Notes: generated by a model from the letters alone, not told the origin. 64,000 bases of DNA from CALMEC01 sp963706315 (GCA_963706315.1 CAVPMA010000015.1:682001-746000); one strand, 5' to 3'. Positions 51,999 through 60,947 are shown, counted from the stretch's first letter. Numbers and translations are program-made.

Positions 51999-52898
51999 GT
52001 CCGGGGCCGCCGTCGCGCCCAGCGCCTCCATCAACAGTGGGGAGATGTCGAGTACCTCGAGCACCCCCCGCCCGCGGTCCCGCACGCCGGGCACCGTGTC
52101 GGTCACCTGGATGCGCTGCGCCCCGGCCGCCGGCAGCTCGCGCCAGCGCTCGCCACTCAGGGTCCCGTGGGTGACCATGACGGAGATCTCCCGCGCGCCC
52201 GCGCGCCGCAGCTCCGCGCACGCCGACAGGAGCGTCCCACCCGTGTCGAGGATGTCGTCGACGAGGACCGCGCGTGGACCGACCTCGCCAATGAGCGCGT
52301 GGTGCACGACGCCCTCGGCCGTGCGACGCTTGCGCAGGTGGGCCACCGGCGCCTCGACGCCCACCGCCGCGGCGACCGCCGCGCAACGCTCGAGCGCGCC
52401 CTCGTCGGGCGCGACGAAGGTGACGCCCCCCGGGCTTCCTCGCCGCAGTTCCGCCGCGAAGAGCGAGGCGGGCGAATGCGAGGTGACCGGCATTGGAAAG
52501 CAGGCTGCTGCATCCGCGCTGTGGATGTCGATCGTGATGACCTCCTCGACGCCCGCCGACTGCAGGAGCGCACCCGCCCACGCCGCGCCGAGGCTGCGTC
52601 CCGTGCGCGCCCGGTCCTGGCGTGCGTAGCCGAGGTAGGGCGCCAGCACGATCACCCGCCGCGCACCCGCGCGCCGGAGTGTGTGCGCGAGCAGGAGCGT
52701 CGCGAGCATCTGCTCGTCGGGCGGAGCGAGCGACCCGAGCACCGTGCAATCCCGCCCGTCGACGGGGTCATCGAGCTCGACCCACAGCTCACCGTCGGAG
52801 AACCGCCCGAGCCGGAAGCGGCCGATCGCCGGCCACGAGCCGCCGTCGAGCTCCGCGGGAAGCAGCGCGCGGTGCCGTGGCAGGCAGAAGACGATCAC
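51984..52898 (-). CDS. Ribose-phosphate pyrophosphokinase-like enzyme (divergent)
   Basis: A 304-residue homologue of PRPP synthetase. It has the N-terminal FSDGELWVELDD, the ATP region YLGYARQDRARTGRSLGAAW (canonical RQDRK-x-RPREPI is altered), TIDIHSADAAACFPMPVTSH and the PRPP loop AVLVDDILDTGGTLLSA, where canonical enzymes have DMIDTGGT. The divergence suggests a specialised second copy rather than the housekeeping prs. Start GTG. It faces the phosphoribosyltransferase fusion, a likely consumer of its product. Confidence 0.85.
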   Translation of the reverse strand: MIVFCLPRHRALLPAELDGGSWPAIGRFRLGRFSDGELWVELDDPVDGRDCTVLGSLAPPDEQMLATLLLAHTLRRAGARRVIVLAPYLGYARQDRARTGRSLGAAWAGALLQSAGVEEVITIDIHSADAAACFPMPVTSHSPASLFAAELRRGSPGGVTFVAPDEGALERCAAVAAAVGVEAPVAHLRKRRTAEGVVHHALIGEVGPRAVLVDDILDTGGTLLSACAELRRAGAREISVMVTHGTLSGERWRELPAAGAQRIQVTDTVPGVRDRGRGVLEVLDISPLLMEALGATAAPDSPGR

Positions 52899-52973
52899 GG
52901 CGGGGAAGGGGTCTCGACCATCAATCGATCGACCGTGCTCCTGGGAGGGGTGCCGAGCGAGGCGCCCCCCGCG

Positions 52974-54347
52974 TCACGCCCCTTCCACGGCGATGACATG
53001 GTTGGAGAGGAAGCGGCCGTCGGGGTCGACGCGCCGGCGCACCTCCCGCAGGCGTCGGTAGGCGTCCGCGCCGACGAGGGTGGCGGGGTCGACCTTGCGC
53101 TCGGCGAAGTTCCAGTACCCGCGGCCGGCGTCCCACGGCGCGAGCGTTGCGGCCAGCCCATCCAGGAACCGATCCACCCCCTCGAGCGCATCTGGCGTCG
53201 GTGCGATCCCCACGCCGAACCACAGGAATGGCGCCTCGAGCGCCCCGAGGGCGCCGGCACCGGGTGGGGCCGTCGCGACCGCGGCGCCGAGGTGACGCAC
53301 CTCGAGCGAGACCAGCGGCGACCCGGATCCCGGACCGGCCGCAGCGACCAGCGCGTCGACGGCGTCGCCCGGGAACCCCGAGAGAGCGCCGCCGTTGCCC
53401 GAGTAGGGGACCGGCTCGGGTGGATCCATGTTGAGCATCCCGAGCGCGCTCGGCGGGATCGTCGCGAACGTGTCGATCTCCGGGCCGAGCGCGCGGAAGG
53501 GAGCGAGGTGGGGGGCCGCCTCGGCCTCGCCGGCGAGGAACACGGCATGCACGACGACGAACGCGCGGCCGCGCAGGTGCTCGGGCACGTCGGGGATCGG
53601 CGGGAATTGGATGAGCCGGCCGTGCGAGGTCACCTCGTCCGGGAGTGACGCCGTCCACTCGGACCACGCGTGCAGGATCTCGCCCGCGCGCTCGAACGGC
53701 CAGAAGAAGGTGCCGGCGTGGACCTCGGCCGCCGGGTAGAGCTCGAGCTCGAGTCCGGTGACGAGGCCGAAGTTGCCGCCGCCGCCGCGGATCGCCCAGA
53801 AGAGCTCCGGGTCGTGCTCGTGGTCGACCGTCCGCGCGACGCCGTCGGCGGTGACGATGTCGACCGAGCGCACGCTGTTGCATGCGATGCCGTACTTGCG
53901 GGCGAGCCACCCGATGCCTCCGCCCAGGCAGTAGCCGACCACGCGTACGGTGGCGGCGGTGCCGGCGAGGGCGGCGAGGCCGTGCGGATCGGCCAACGGC
54001 GTGACGTCGCCCCACCGGGCTCCGGCGCCCACCCGCGCCCGGCGCGCCTGCGGATCGATGTCCACGCCGGCCAGCCGTTCGGTGCGCACGAGCAGCGCAC
54101 CGTCGAGCGATCCCAGCGGCCCGCACCCGTGGCCGGTGCCCTGCGGCGCGACCGGCGCTCCGTGCTCTGCGGCCACCTGGACGATCGCCACGGCGTCCTG
54201 GACCGACTCGGGATAGGCGACCGCCGCCGGGCGCTGGTCGCGGGCGACGTTGTAGCCGGTACGGGCGCGGTCCCAGTCGGCGTCGCCCGCGGCGACGACG
54301 GGACCGGCGAGCCTGCCGCGGAGGGATGCCACCAGTGCGTCTGACAT
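52974..54347 (-). CDS. FAD-linked oxidase (berberine-bridge type)
   Basis: A 457-residue flavoprotein of the FAD_binding_4 plus BBE family. The FAD domain has AVAYPESVQDAVAIVQVAAE, VAPQGTGHGCGPLGSLDG with the His that often carries covalent FAD, GYCLGGGIGWLARKYGIACN and FWAIRGGGGNFGLVTGLELE. The BBE end is GYWNFAERKV and RVDPDGRFLSNHVI. The ATG at 54347 is chosen over a longer frame because the protein then starts MSDALVASLRGRLAGPVV. Substrate (sugar, alkaloid or lipid alcohol) unknown. Confidence 0.87.
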   Translation of the reverse strand: MSDALVASLRGRLAGPVVAAGDADWDRARTGYNVARDQRPAAVAYPESVQDAVAIVQVAAEHGAPVAPQGTGHGCGPLGSLDGALLVRTERLAGVDIDPQARRARVGAGARWGDVTPLADPHGLAALAGTAATVRVVGYCLGGGIGWLARKYGIACNSVRSVDIVTADGVARTVDHEHDPELFWAIRGGGGNFGLVTGLELELYPAAEVHAGTFFWPFERAGEILHAWSEWTASLPDEVTSHGRLIQFPPIPDVPEHLRGRAFVVVHAVFLAGEAEAAPHLAPFRALGPEIDTFATIPPSALGMLNMDPPEPVPYSGNGGALSGFPGDAVDALVAAAGPGSGSPLVSLEVRHLGAAVATAPPGAGALGALEAPFLWFGVGIAPTPDALEGVDRFLDGLAATLAPWDAGRGYWNFAERKVDPATLVGADAYRRLREVRRRVDPDGRFLSNHVIAVEGA

Positions 54348-54448
54348 GCCGGGACTCCAAGCGTTCGGGGAGTGGTATCCCGGGCACGCTACCGCACCGG
54401 TGCTCACCCGAAACGGGCGGTTCCAGACGGGGCCCTTGACAAAGCTAA

Positions 54449-54874
54449 CGGCGTGGGCTCGGCGAGGTCGCCGATCTGTTCGAGGCGGCCGCCGACGGCG
54501 CGGACGACCCGCTCACGGCGGTCGCGCACGCGTACCGCGCCTGGGCGCTCGGCCACCCCCACCTGTACCGGCTGATGATGGAGCGACCCCTGCCCCGCAA
54601 GCGTCTCACGCCCGGCGTCGAGGAGCGTGGCGCCGCTGTCGTCGTCGCCGCGACGGGCGGCGACGCGGATGCGGCGCGAGCCGCGTTCGCGTTCGCCCAC
54701 GGCATGGTCATCCTCGAGCTGAACGGCCGGTTCCCGCCCGCCGCCGACCTTGACGCCGCCTGGAGGAAGGGGAGCGATGCCTTTCGGCCGGACCCGGCGC
54801 GGGATCGGCGCGCGGGCAGCGCGCGAGCACCAAGGGACGTTGTGCCCAGGTCGGCGCGGGGGGCCCGGTCATGA
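54449..54874 (+). pseudogene. TetR-family regulator lacking its DNA-binding domain
   Basis: The frame reads GLGEVADLFEAAADGADDPL, TAVAHAYRAWALGHPHLYRL and MMERPLPRK, then RAAFAFAHGMVILELNGRFP. This is the WHG-type ligand-binding half of a TetR protein. There is no helix-turn-helix before it and no start codon in phase; a frame starting only at the ATG at 54575 would lose more. The C-terminus is arginine-rich and probably frameshifted. Confidence 0.65.
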
Positions 54875-54955
54875 GCGGCGGGTCGCCGGTGGGCGACATC
54901 CGAGCGGCGTGCCGATGGTCCGGACGCCACCTGCGGACGCCCGGACCTGCATCGG

Positions 54956-55396
54956 TCACCCGAGGGGGTTGATCGCGATGACCTTCGGTTCGGGGGCGGT
55001 CGGCTTGGGGATCGTGATCTTCAGGACTCCGTAGGCGACACCCGCGGAGATGTCGTCCTCGGAGACTCCGGGTGGCAGCGCAAAGGCGCGCTCGAACCCG
55101 CCGTAGGAGCGCTCGAGGCGGTAGGAGCGCTCCTCAGTCACCTCCTCCTCGAGGCGCCGCTCGCCGGAGATGCGCAGGATGCCGTTCTGGACGGTGATCT
55201 TGACGTCCTCGTCCTTGACCCCGGGCAGCTCCGCCGTGATCACGATGGCATCCTCGGTCTCGATGACGTCGCTGGCGGGCGACCATCGCTGGGGAAGGGT
55301 GCTCCCGGCGGCGGCCCGCGCCATCAGGCGTTCAAGCTCGGCGCTCAGGGGGCCGACTCCCCGGAGGGGGTCCCACCGGATGATGTCGGTCAGCAT
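54956..55396 (-). CDS. Small heat-shock protein Hsp20
   Basis: A 146-residue alpha-crystallin-type chaperone. MLTDIIRWDPLRGVGPLSAE is a typical N-terminus, and the alpha-crystallin domain runs from ASDVIETEDAIVITAELPGV to AGVAYGVLKITIPKP, closing with the I-x-I-like AINPL. The ATG at 55396 has GAGAGGAGC upstream; the longer frame is spurious. It prevents aggregation during stress. Close to archease/rtcB, forming a stress-flavoured neighbourhood. Confidence 0.93.
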   Translation of the reverse strand: MLTDIIRWDPLRGVGPLSAELERLMARAAAGSTLPQRWSPASDVIETEDAIVITAELPGVKDEDVKITVQNGILRISGERRLEEEVTEERSYRLERSYGGFERAFALPPGVSEDDISAGVAYGVLKITIPKPTAPEPKVIAINPLG

Positions 55397-55559
55397 GATG
55401 ATGCTCCTCTCGTTCGACTCACCCTTCGAAGATAGGAGCCGCCGCCGCCCGCGGCGTCCGTGACGACCCTGATGGGCACTGCGGAGATCCGGCGGATCGG
55501 GCCGGATCGGTCTTCGGGCCGGACAGCTCCTCCCCGGGCGTGTGATCTCCACGCGTGGG

Positions 55560-56312
55560 TCAGCCGCGTGTGTACGAGACGAGCGCGAGCTGTTCCCGTG
55601 GCTCGGGCCCCTTTACCTGGAATTCCTTCACGGTGCCGATCCCTCGAACGTAGAGCTTCGCGTCGACCACCTTCGGCTCCAAGGGCGTCCACTCGGTCGT
55701 CCGCAATGCCCGCCTCGACGAGACGTACGGGGCTGTCACCGACGCCGAAAGGTCGACGATCCTGAACCGATCCTCTGCGTGACCCGGCGCGAGCTCCTGC
55801 TGAAACTCCTGGCCGACGTTCGGTTTGCCCGGCATGAAGATGCCGCCTCGCGCGCCGTCGACTCCGGCCTGGAAGGAACCCTCACGGCTCACGACCCTTC
55901 CGTCTTCGAGCTCCTTGGTCGCCTCTCCGAGGTACCAGACGGTCCCGCGGCGATCCTGCGTGTACCAGTCGACGGTGTCCTCCGACAGCTCGCCGTCCAG
56001 GTAGAGCCTGTCACGCACGACGACGGTCGGCGCGCCGAGGATCCGCTTCGTCCGGTGGGTCACCCGCAGGATCTCCACCGCTGCCTTGCCGTCCTTGGTC
56101 CCGCGGTAGCGGTACACGGATCCGGGTCTGAGCGGGAACCACGGGTTGGTGACGCGGGCCGAGAAATCTGCGGCGACGATGTTGTCGGGGCCGACAGTGG
56201 GCGCCCCGGTCGCGGGGATCCCGGCCGCGAACGCTGCCGGGACGGCGGCCGACCCCGTCATGGCAAGAGGCAATACCGCCCCTGCGGCGACAGCGGATCG
56301 AACGGACAGCAT
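55560..56312 (-). CDS. Secreted protein, unknown function
   Basis: A 250-residue exported protein with signal peptide MLSVRSAVAAGAVLPLAMTG and a probable cleavage after AAFAAG. The mature part reads VTNPWFPLRPGSVYRYRGTK, DTVDWYTQDRRGTVWYLGE and GKPNVGQEFQQELAPGHAED, a pattern I have seen in actinobacterial exported proteins with no known function. A lipocalin-like or beta-barrel fold is possible. I take the ATG at 56312; the longer frame is shadow. Confidence 0.75.
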   Translation of the reverse strand: MLSVRSAVAAGAVLPLAMTGSAAVPAAFAAGIPATGAPTVGPDNIVAADFSARVTNPWFPLRPGSVYRYRGTKDGKAAVEILRVTHRTKRILGAPTVVVRDRLYLDGELSEDTVDWYTQDRRGTVWYLGEATKELEDGRVVSREGSFQAGVDGARGGIFMPGKPNVGQEFQQELAPGHAEDRFRIVDLSASVTAPYVSSRRALRTTEWTPLEPKVVDAKLYVRGIGTVKEFQVKGPEPREQLALVSYTRG

Positions 56313-56683
56313 CTGGAATGCCCCCTTCGCGTGCTCAGGCGACCCGGAACGGCCCGGTGGTGCCAGACGATTGTGTCCGACGGCCCGAACGAGACCGAGG
56401 GGTCGCGGTCCCTCCGGACTCCGTGTGAGTCTCCCGAAGTCGCAGGAGACACGCTCCGAGCACTCCGACGGCCTCGCCATGAGCTCCGACACCCGGCGGC
56501 GGCTCGCGCTCGATCAGCAAGCTCGCGGACACGCGGGCTGTGGAGTTGGCGCTCCGGTTGATCTCCGTGTGCGACGCCGGACATCGCCCGGCAAGCGGAC
56601 GGAGTCCGGATCGGCGGGCGTTCGCCACGTTGGACCTCGACATCGCCGGGCGCGCGTGGGAGAGGGGGTCTAGCCTGGGCGCG
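56313..56683. other. Divergent intergenic region
   Basis: About 370 bases between the secreted protein and the ABC transporter ATPase, divergently transcribed, so promoters for both must lie here. I see no strong -10/-35 pair, palindrome or small ORF that I would defend. Confidence 0.4.
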
Positions 56684-57643
56684 ATGTCATCTGCCGCCGA
56701 TCCCGACGCCGCCGTCGACCTGCGTGGCGTGACGAAACGCTACGCGCCGGAGCCGGCTCCCACCGCGCTGGACGGGATCGACCTGCGCGTCGGTCGCGGG
56801 GAGATCTTCGGCCTGCTCGGCCCGAACGGCGCCGGGAAGACGACGACCGTCGGGATCGCCACCACCAGGGTGAGGCCGACGTCCGGCTCGGTCCGCGTCG
56901 GCGGCGTGGACGCCGTGGCCGACCCCCCGGGAGTCAAGAGCCGCATCGGGGTGGTGACCCAATTCAACACGCTGGATCGCGCCTGCCGGGTGTGGGAGAA
57001 CCTCTACTTCCACGGACGGTTCTTCGGGCTCGCCGCGAACGACGCGCGCCGCCGCTCCGACGAACTGCTTGACGTCTTTGAACTGGGCGACCGCGCTGGG
57101 TCGATGGTCCCCGAGCTCTCCGGGGGGCTCGCACGGCGCGTGCAGGTCGCGTGCGCGCTGGTACACCACCCCGAGGTCCTGTTCCTGGACGAGCCGACGA
57201 CGGGCCTCGACCCGCAGAGCCGCATCGCGCTGTGGGAGGCCGTCGAGCGGCTGCGTCAGGACGAGGGTGTGACGGTCGTCCTGACCACGCATTACATCGA
57301 AGAGGCCGATCGCCTCTGCGACCGGGTCGCGATCATGGATCGCGGCAGGATCCTGGTGTGCGACGAGCCGGACGCCATCAAGCGCGACGTCGACGCTTCG
57401 ACCCTGGTGACGCTGCGCCTCTCCGAGCCGGACGCCGATGCGGTCGCTCGCATTCGGGCGCTCACCGGGGTCCGCTCGGTGGACACCGATGACGCCCTGG
57501 TGCGTGTGCGTGTCTCGGGCGTCGACGGCATCGTGCCGCACGTGGTTGAGGCCGTCGGCCTGCACCTGCGCGATGTGTCGGTGGCCGAACCGTCGCTGGA
57601 GACGGCCTTCATCGCGCTGACCGGCCGGGGGTTGCGCGAGTGA
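56684..57643 (+). CDS. ABC transporter ATPase (daunorubicin-resistance type)
   Basis: A 319-residue DrrA-like ATPase with Walker A GLLGPNGAGKTTTVGI, signature LSGGLARRVQVACALVHHP, Walker B VLFLDEPTTGLDPQS and H-loop TTHYIEEADRLCDR. The C-terminal domain (SEPDADAVARIRALTGVRSV) is typical of the DrrA group. It powers the permease encoded next, with a GTGA overlap. Probable export of a drug or lipid. The ATG at 56684 is used. Confidence 0.92.
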   Translation: MSSAADPDAAVDLRGVTKRYAPEPAPTALDGIDLRVGRGEIFGLLGPNGAGKTTTVGIATTRVRPTSGSVRVGGVDAVADPPGVKSRIGVVTQFNTLDRACRVWENLYFHGRFFGLAANDARRRSDELLDVFELGDRAGSMVPELSGGLARRVQVACALVHHPEVLFLDEPTTGLDPQSRIALWEAVERLRQDEGVTVVLTTHYIEEADRLCDRVAIMDRGRILVCDEPDAIKRDVDASTLVTLRLSEPDADAVARIRALTGVRSVDTDDALVRVRVSGVDGIVPHVVEAVGLHLRDVSVAEPSLETAFIALTGRGLRE

Positions 57644-58476
57644 GTACCGCCCTGGTCGCGCGGCGCTCGTCGACGCGAGTGGCGATGTACGCCCGCGCGT
57701 TCTGGGGCCTCCTGCTGAGGGACGCCCGCGTGCTGCTGCGCGAGTTCGTCCCGTTCCTGCTGCGGACCGTGATGAACCCGTTGCTGTTCACGTTCGTCTT
57801 CACATACGTCCTGCCGAAGACCGGTGGGACCTTCGTCGCGGGCGGCGGTGGCTCGCAGACGTTCGCCACCGTTCTGGTGCCGGGCCTCGTGGCCGTCGCG
57901 ATCTTCTTCCAGGGCATCGCCGCGGTGGCCCTGCCGCTGGCGACGGAGCTGGGTGGCACCCGCGAGATCGAGGACCGCGTGATGGCGCCGCTGCCGGTGG
58001 ACCTGGTCGGGGTGGAGAAGGTGGTGTGGAGCGCGGTGCAGTCGATCGTGGCAGCCGTGATTGTGTTCCCGCTGCTCCTGGTAATCCCGGCGGAGGACGT
58101 CTCGGTGTCGGTGGCGAGCTGGCCCATCCTGATCGTCGTCGTGCTGCTGGGCTCGTTCGCGGCCGGCTTCATCGGCCTGCTCCTGGGCACGGTGGTCAAG
58201 CCGCGCCAGATCGGCCTGATCTTCTCGTTGGTCGTCGTCCCCGTGACCTTCCTGGGCTGTGTCTACTACCCGTGGGAGCATCTCCACACCATCCGATGGC
58301 TGCAGGTCGCGACGCTGATCAACCCGCTCGTCTACGTCTCCGAAGGCCTGCGGGCCGCGCTCACGCCCGACCTCCCGCACATGCCGGCGGCGGCGTTCCT
58401 CGGCGCGCTGGTCGGCCTCCTCGTGGTCCTGGGCTGGGCGAGCACCAGGTCCTTCTCCCGGCGGGTCATTGACTGA
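57640..58476 (+). CDS. ABC-2 type permease (DrrB-like)
   Basis: A 278-residue membrane subunit with six helices and an ABC-2 signature. It starts MSTALVARRSSTRVAMYARA; the helices include LLFTFVFTYVLPKTGGTFVA, ATVLVPGLVAVAIFFQGIAA and IGLIFSLVVVPVTFLGCVYY, with the loop PWEHLHTIRWLQVATLINPL. It pairs with the preceding ATPase to form an exporter. The GTG start overlaps its stop. Confidence 0.9.
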   Translation: MSTALVARRSSTRVAMYARAFWGLLLRDARVLLREFVPFLLRTVMNPLLFTFVFTYVLPKTGGTFVAGGGGSQTFATVLVPGLVAVAIFFQGIAAVALPLATELGGTREIEDRVMAPLPVDLVGVEKVVWSAVQSIVAAVIVFPLLLVIPAEDVSVSVASWPILIVVVLLGSFAAGFIGLLLGTVVKPRQIGLIFSLVVVPVTFLGCVYYPWEHLHTIRWLQVATLINPLVYVSEGLRAALTPDLPHMPAAAFLGALVGLLVVLGWASTRSFSRRVID

Positions 58477-58542
58477 GCCTTCGCGATCCCTCCGGACGTC
58501 GTGGGCGGCGGGTGGAATTGGATGGAAGACACGCTCCCAGCG

Positions 58543-59037
58543 CTAGGACGGGATGCCCGGAGGCCCGAGAATCTCGATGCCGTACTCGGCGGCCGTGGCG
58601 ACCATCACCTCGGGCGCTGGTGGCCGGATGGTGGGAGGCGGCAGTGTGGGCGTCAGCGCTGGCTCGGACAACGCGCGCATGAACTCCTCGAAGCCGGCGG
58701 GTTCTGCGACAAGCAGGAAACGGGCTTCGGGTGAGGAGACGGTGAACGTGTGGGGGACGTCACGTGGGCCGTACACGAACGCTCCCGCTGCCGCGTTGAA
58801 CACCTGGCCCCCGACCCAGAACGTCAGCTCGCCGTCGATCACGTAGAACCACTCGTCCTCGTTGTGGTGTACGTGCAGCGGGGATCCAAAGCCCTGCGGG
58901 GCGAGGTGTTCGATGACCGCGACCCGGCCGCCGGTCGTCTTGGCCGAGGACTTGATGGTCGCCACGACCCCGAGGAACCAGATCGCCTCGCCCTGTCCGG
59001 CATCCAGCGCGATCGGTGCGACGGACGTGGTGCTCAT
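58543..59037 (-). CDS. Cupin-domain protein
   Basis: A 164-residue cupin with motif 1 SPLHVHHNEDEWFYVIDGEL and motif 2 GAFVYGPRDVPHTFTVSS. Metal ligands (two His, one Glu, a late His) are present. It closely resembles the cupin at 40.1 kb in length and in its ending. AAAGGAG lies 7 nt before the ATG. It is divergent from a TetR-family gene, its likely repressor. Confidence 0.88.
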   Translation of the reverse strand: MSTTSVAPIALDAGQGEAIWFLGVVATIKSSAKTTGGRVAVIEHLAPQGFGSPLHVHHNEDEWFYVIDGELTFWVGGQVFNAAAGAFVYGPRDVPHTFTVSSPEARFLLVAEPAGFEEFMRALSEPALTPTLPPPTIRPPAPEVMVATAAEYGIEILGPPGIPS

Positions 59038-59126
59038 AACGCACTCCTTTCGGTCAATCGTGAAACGCTAGTGTATCACGATAGTGGGCACCCTGCCATG
59101 CCCGGCCTGGCGTGTCAAGCTTTGGC

Positions 59127-59141
59127 GATACGTGATGTATC
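59127..59141. promoter_or_regulatory. Candidate TetR operator
   Basis: GATAC-GTGAT-GTATC is a perfect 5-bp palindrome ending 5 bp before the TetR ATG, so a bound repressor would block the gene's own initiation. A related TGTATCACGATA lies at 59072-59083, within the cupin's promoter, and TGTATCA is repeated at 59137-59143. Symmetry and position only. Confidence 0.5.
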
Positions 59142-59146
59142 ATCAG

Positions 59147-59737
59147 ATGATGGCTCGCTCCTACCAGCTCAAGCGTCGCGCGGAGCGCCAGGACGAGACC
59201 CGGCAGCGGATCATCGAGGCTGCGATCGAATTGCACCAGACGATCGGCCCCGCAGCCACGACCGTCACCGAGATCGCGGAGCGCGCGCAAGTGGGCAGGG
59301 TGACCGTCTACCGCCACTTTCCCGACGAGCCGACGCTCGCACGCGCCTGCAGCGGCCTGTACTTCGAACGCCACCCTCCGCCCGACCCCGACGGGTGGGC
59401 CGATATCGACGACCCGGGGCAGCGGCTGCGGGCCGCATTGACGGAAACCTACGCGTACCACCGCGCCACCGAACAGATGATGAGTCGCGTCCTCGCAGAC
59501 GCGCGCGACCATGAGGTGATGGCGCCCTACCACGCGCTCTGGAATCACGCCGCCGCCGTCCTCGCCGATGCTTGGCCCGCACGGGGCCGCCGGCGTACGC
59601 TGCTTCGGGCCGGGATCGCCCTCGCCCTGAGCTTCGACACTTGGAGGAGCCTCACGCTCGACCAGGAGCTCACGGACAAGCAGGCGGTGGAGTTGATGCT
59701 CCGGCTGAGCCGCGAGTGCGACGCGGGAAGAGGCTGA
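59147..59737 (+). CDS. TetR-family transcriptional regulator
   Basis: A 196-residue TetR protein with the DNA-binding helix-turn-helix (RQDETRQRIIEAAIELHQTI, TVTEIAERAQVGRVTVYRHF, PDEPTLARACSGLYFERHPP) and an all-helical ligand domain. Two consecutive ATGs (59147 and 59150) are possible starts; no clear ribosome site, so leaderless initiation is plausible. Divergent from the cupin and overlapping a palindrome that suggests autoregulation. Confidence 0.87.
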   Translation: MMARSYQLKRRAERQDETRQRIIEAAIELHQTIGPAATTVTEIAERAQVGRVTVYRHFPDEPTLARACSGLYFERHPPPDPDGWADIDDPGQRLRAALTETYAYHRATEQMMSRVLADARDHEVMAPYHALWNHAAAVLADAWPARGRRRTLLRAGIALALSFDTWRSLTLDQELTDKQAVELMLRLSRECDAGRG

Positions 59738-59935
59738 ACGAGAGCCACCTCGCACCGAAGCCGGTCCCGCCTGTGGGTGAATGCTGTCGGCCGCTGCGTG
59801 GTTTGCCGCGACCGATCTGGGAAGGCTCCCCGATTGCCCTTGGGGTCGCTCGGGGCACGCTCCGGCAGGCCTTGAAGTTACAAGTGCCCCTGAGGCGCGC
59901 GCGTCGGCAGGGACCGATCTTCTGAAGGGGGAGTC

Positions 59936-60580
59936 ATGGAAGTCCATCCAAAGCGTCGCGTCGCCGCCTGGATCGGTGGCGTGGTCGCATGCATTCTTCT
60001 CATCGCTGCCGGCATCGCGTACATCGTGATCGGCGTCAACGGTCGTGACGAGGTGAAACACAACGTCTCGCGCGAGCTGATCGTCGGAACGCCGGACATG
60101 ACCCCGGCGCTCATCACGGCCGCGTTGGCGGAGGCTGGTCTCAAGGACGTGCAGGATATCCCGACCTGTTCTGCGGCGGATAAGCAGGTGACGAACGGCA
60201 CCGAGGCCAAGTGCTTCGCCGGCTACATGCGCATGCACGCGCTCGAGTCGTCGGGCGGTTTGACCTACGCGCAGATGGGACGTTTCCAGCTCGCCAGCGA
60301 CCCGAGCAGCCCGAAGGGCACCAGCGACGAGAAGCTGGCGGCGAAGGACGCGACGGGCAAGCCGATCGCAAATGGCCCACGCAACACATGGGTCACCGAG
60401 ACGGCCCTCGCGACCGGTCTGAACATGGCGTTTTTCGCCGAGCAGGTCTCGCTGTTCGCCATCGTGGTGGGCATCCTTCTGGTGGTGGTCGGCATCGGGC
60501 TCGGTGTCCTCACGGTCTACGTCTTCGGCTGGGCCCCCTGGCGCCACGAGGACGCTGCAGAGCCGCCGGCGGCGACCTAG
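59936..60580 (+). CDS. Two-helix membrane protein, unknown function
   Basis: A 214-residue protein with a helix near each end (AWIGGVVACILLIAAGIAYI and SLFAIVVGILLVVVGIGLGV) and an extracellular middle of about 130 residues with two cysteines (DIPTCSAADK, EAKCFAGYMRM). I have seen this layout in actinobacteria without assigned function. A good site (AGGGGGAG) precedes the ATG. Followed by a strong hairpin. Confidence 0.7.
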   Translation: MEVHPKRRVAAWIGGVVACILLIAAGIAYIVIGVNGRDEVKHNVSRELIVGTPDMTPALITAALAEAGLKDVQDIPTCSAADKQVTNGTEAKCFAGYMRMHALESSGGLTYAQMGRFQLASDPSSPKGTSDEKLAAKDATGKPIANGPRNTWVTETALATGLNMAFFAEQVSLFAIVVGILLVVVGIGLGVLTVYVFGWAPWRHEDAAEPPAAT

Positions 60581-60594
60581 TACTCGTTCGTCGC

Positions 60595-60629
60595 GTCCGC
60601 CCGGCCCGAGCACGGAGGGCCGGGCGGAC
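60595..60629. terminator. Long-stem hairpin downstream of membrane protein
   Basis: GTCCGCCCGGCCC (60595-60607) pairs with GGGCCGGGCGGAC (60617-60629): a 13-bp perfect stem with a 9-nt loop, 15 bp after the gene. No T tract follows. Actinobacterial terminators often lack one. It could also terminate the minus-strand small gene arriving from 60696. Confidence 0.6.
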
Positions 60630-60695
60630 CGCGTGAACGCAGGGCGAGGTCGAGTCGCGCCAACCGCACGCGGTACCCGAGGGGCGGAACGGACA

Positions 60696-60947
60696 CTACG
60701 CGGCCGGCGCCCCGCCGCCGGAGATACGCTCGAGTTCCTCGAGCGCGGCCTCCGCGGCCTCCATGACGGTCGCCCCGCTCGTCGTCCCGCCCGCCGTCCC
60801 TGTCGAGCTGGTCAGGCCGCTTCCCTGTCCGTGCGGGTGCCAGATCGCGTCCCAGGCGCCGGGCACCGACTCATACAGGCGCAGGTCAAGGCCTGCCTCG
60901 CGGAACCGGGCGGTGATGTCGTTGAGGCGGTCGGGGTCGTCGGTCAC
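60696..60947 (-). CDS. Small protein, unknown function
   Basis: An 83-residue frame, MTDDPDRLNDITARFREAGL, then DLRLYESVPGAWDAIWHPHG, a Gly/Ser/Thr-rich linker and a C-terminal helix (VMEAAEAALEELERISGGG). GTG start without a strong ribosome site. Composition is protein-like and distinct from shadow frames. No family recognised. Confidence 0.5.
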   Translation of the reverse strand: MTDDPDRLNDITARFREAGLDLRLYESVPGAWDAIWHPHGQGSGLTSSTGTAGGTTSGATVMEAAEAALEELERISGGGAPAA

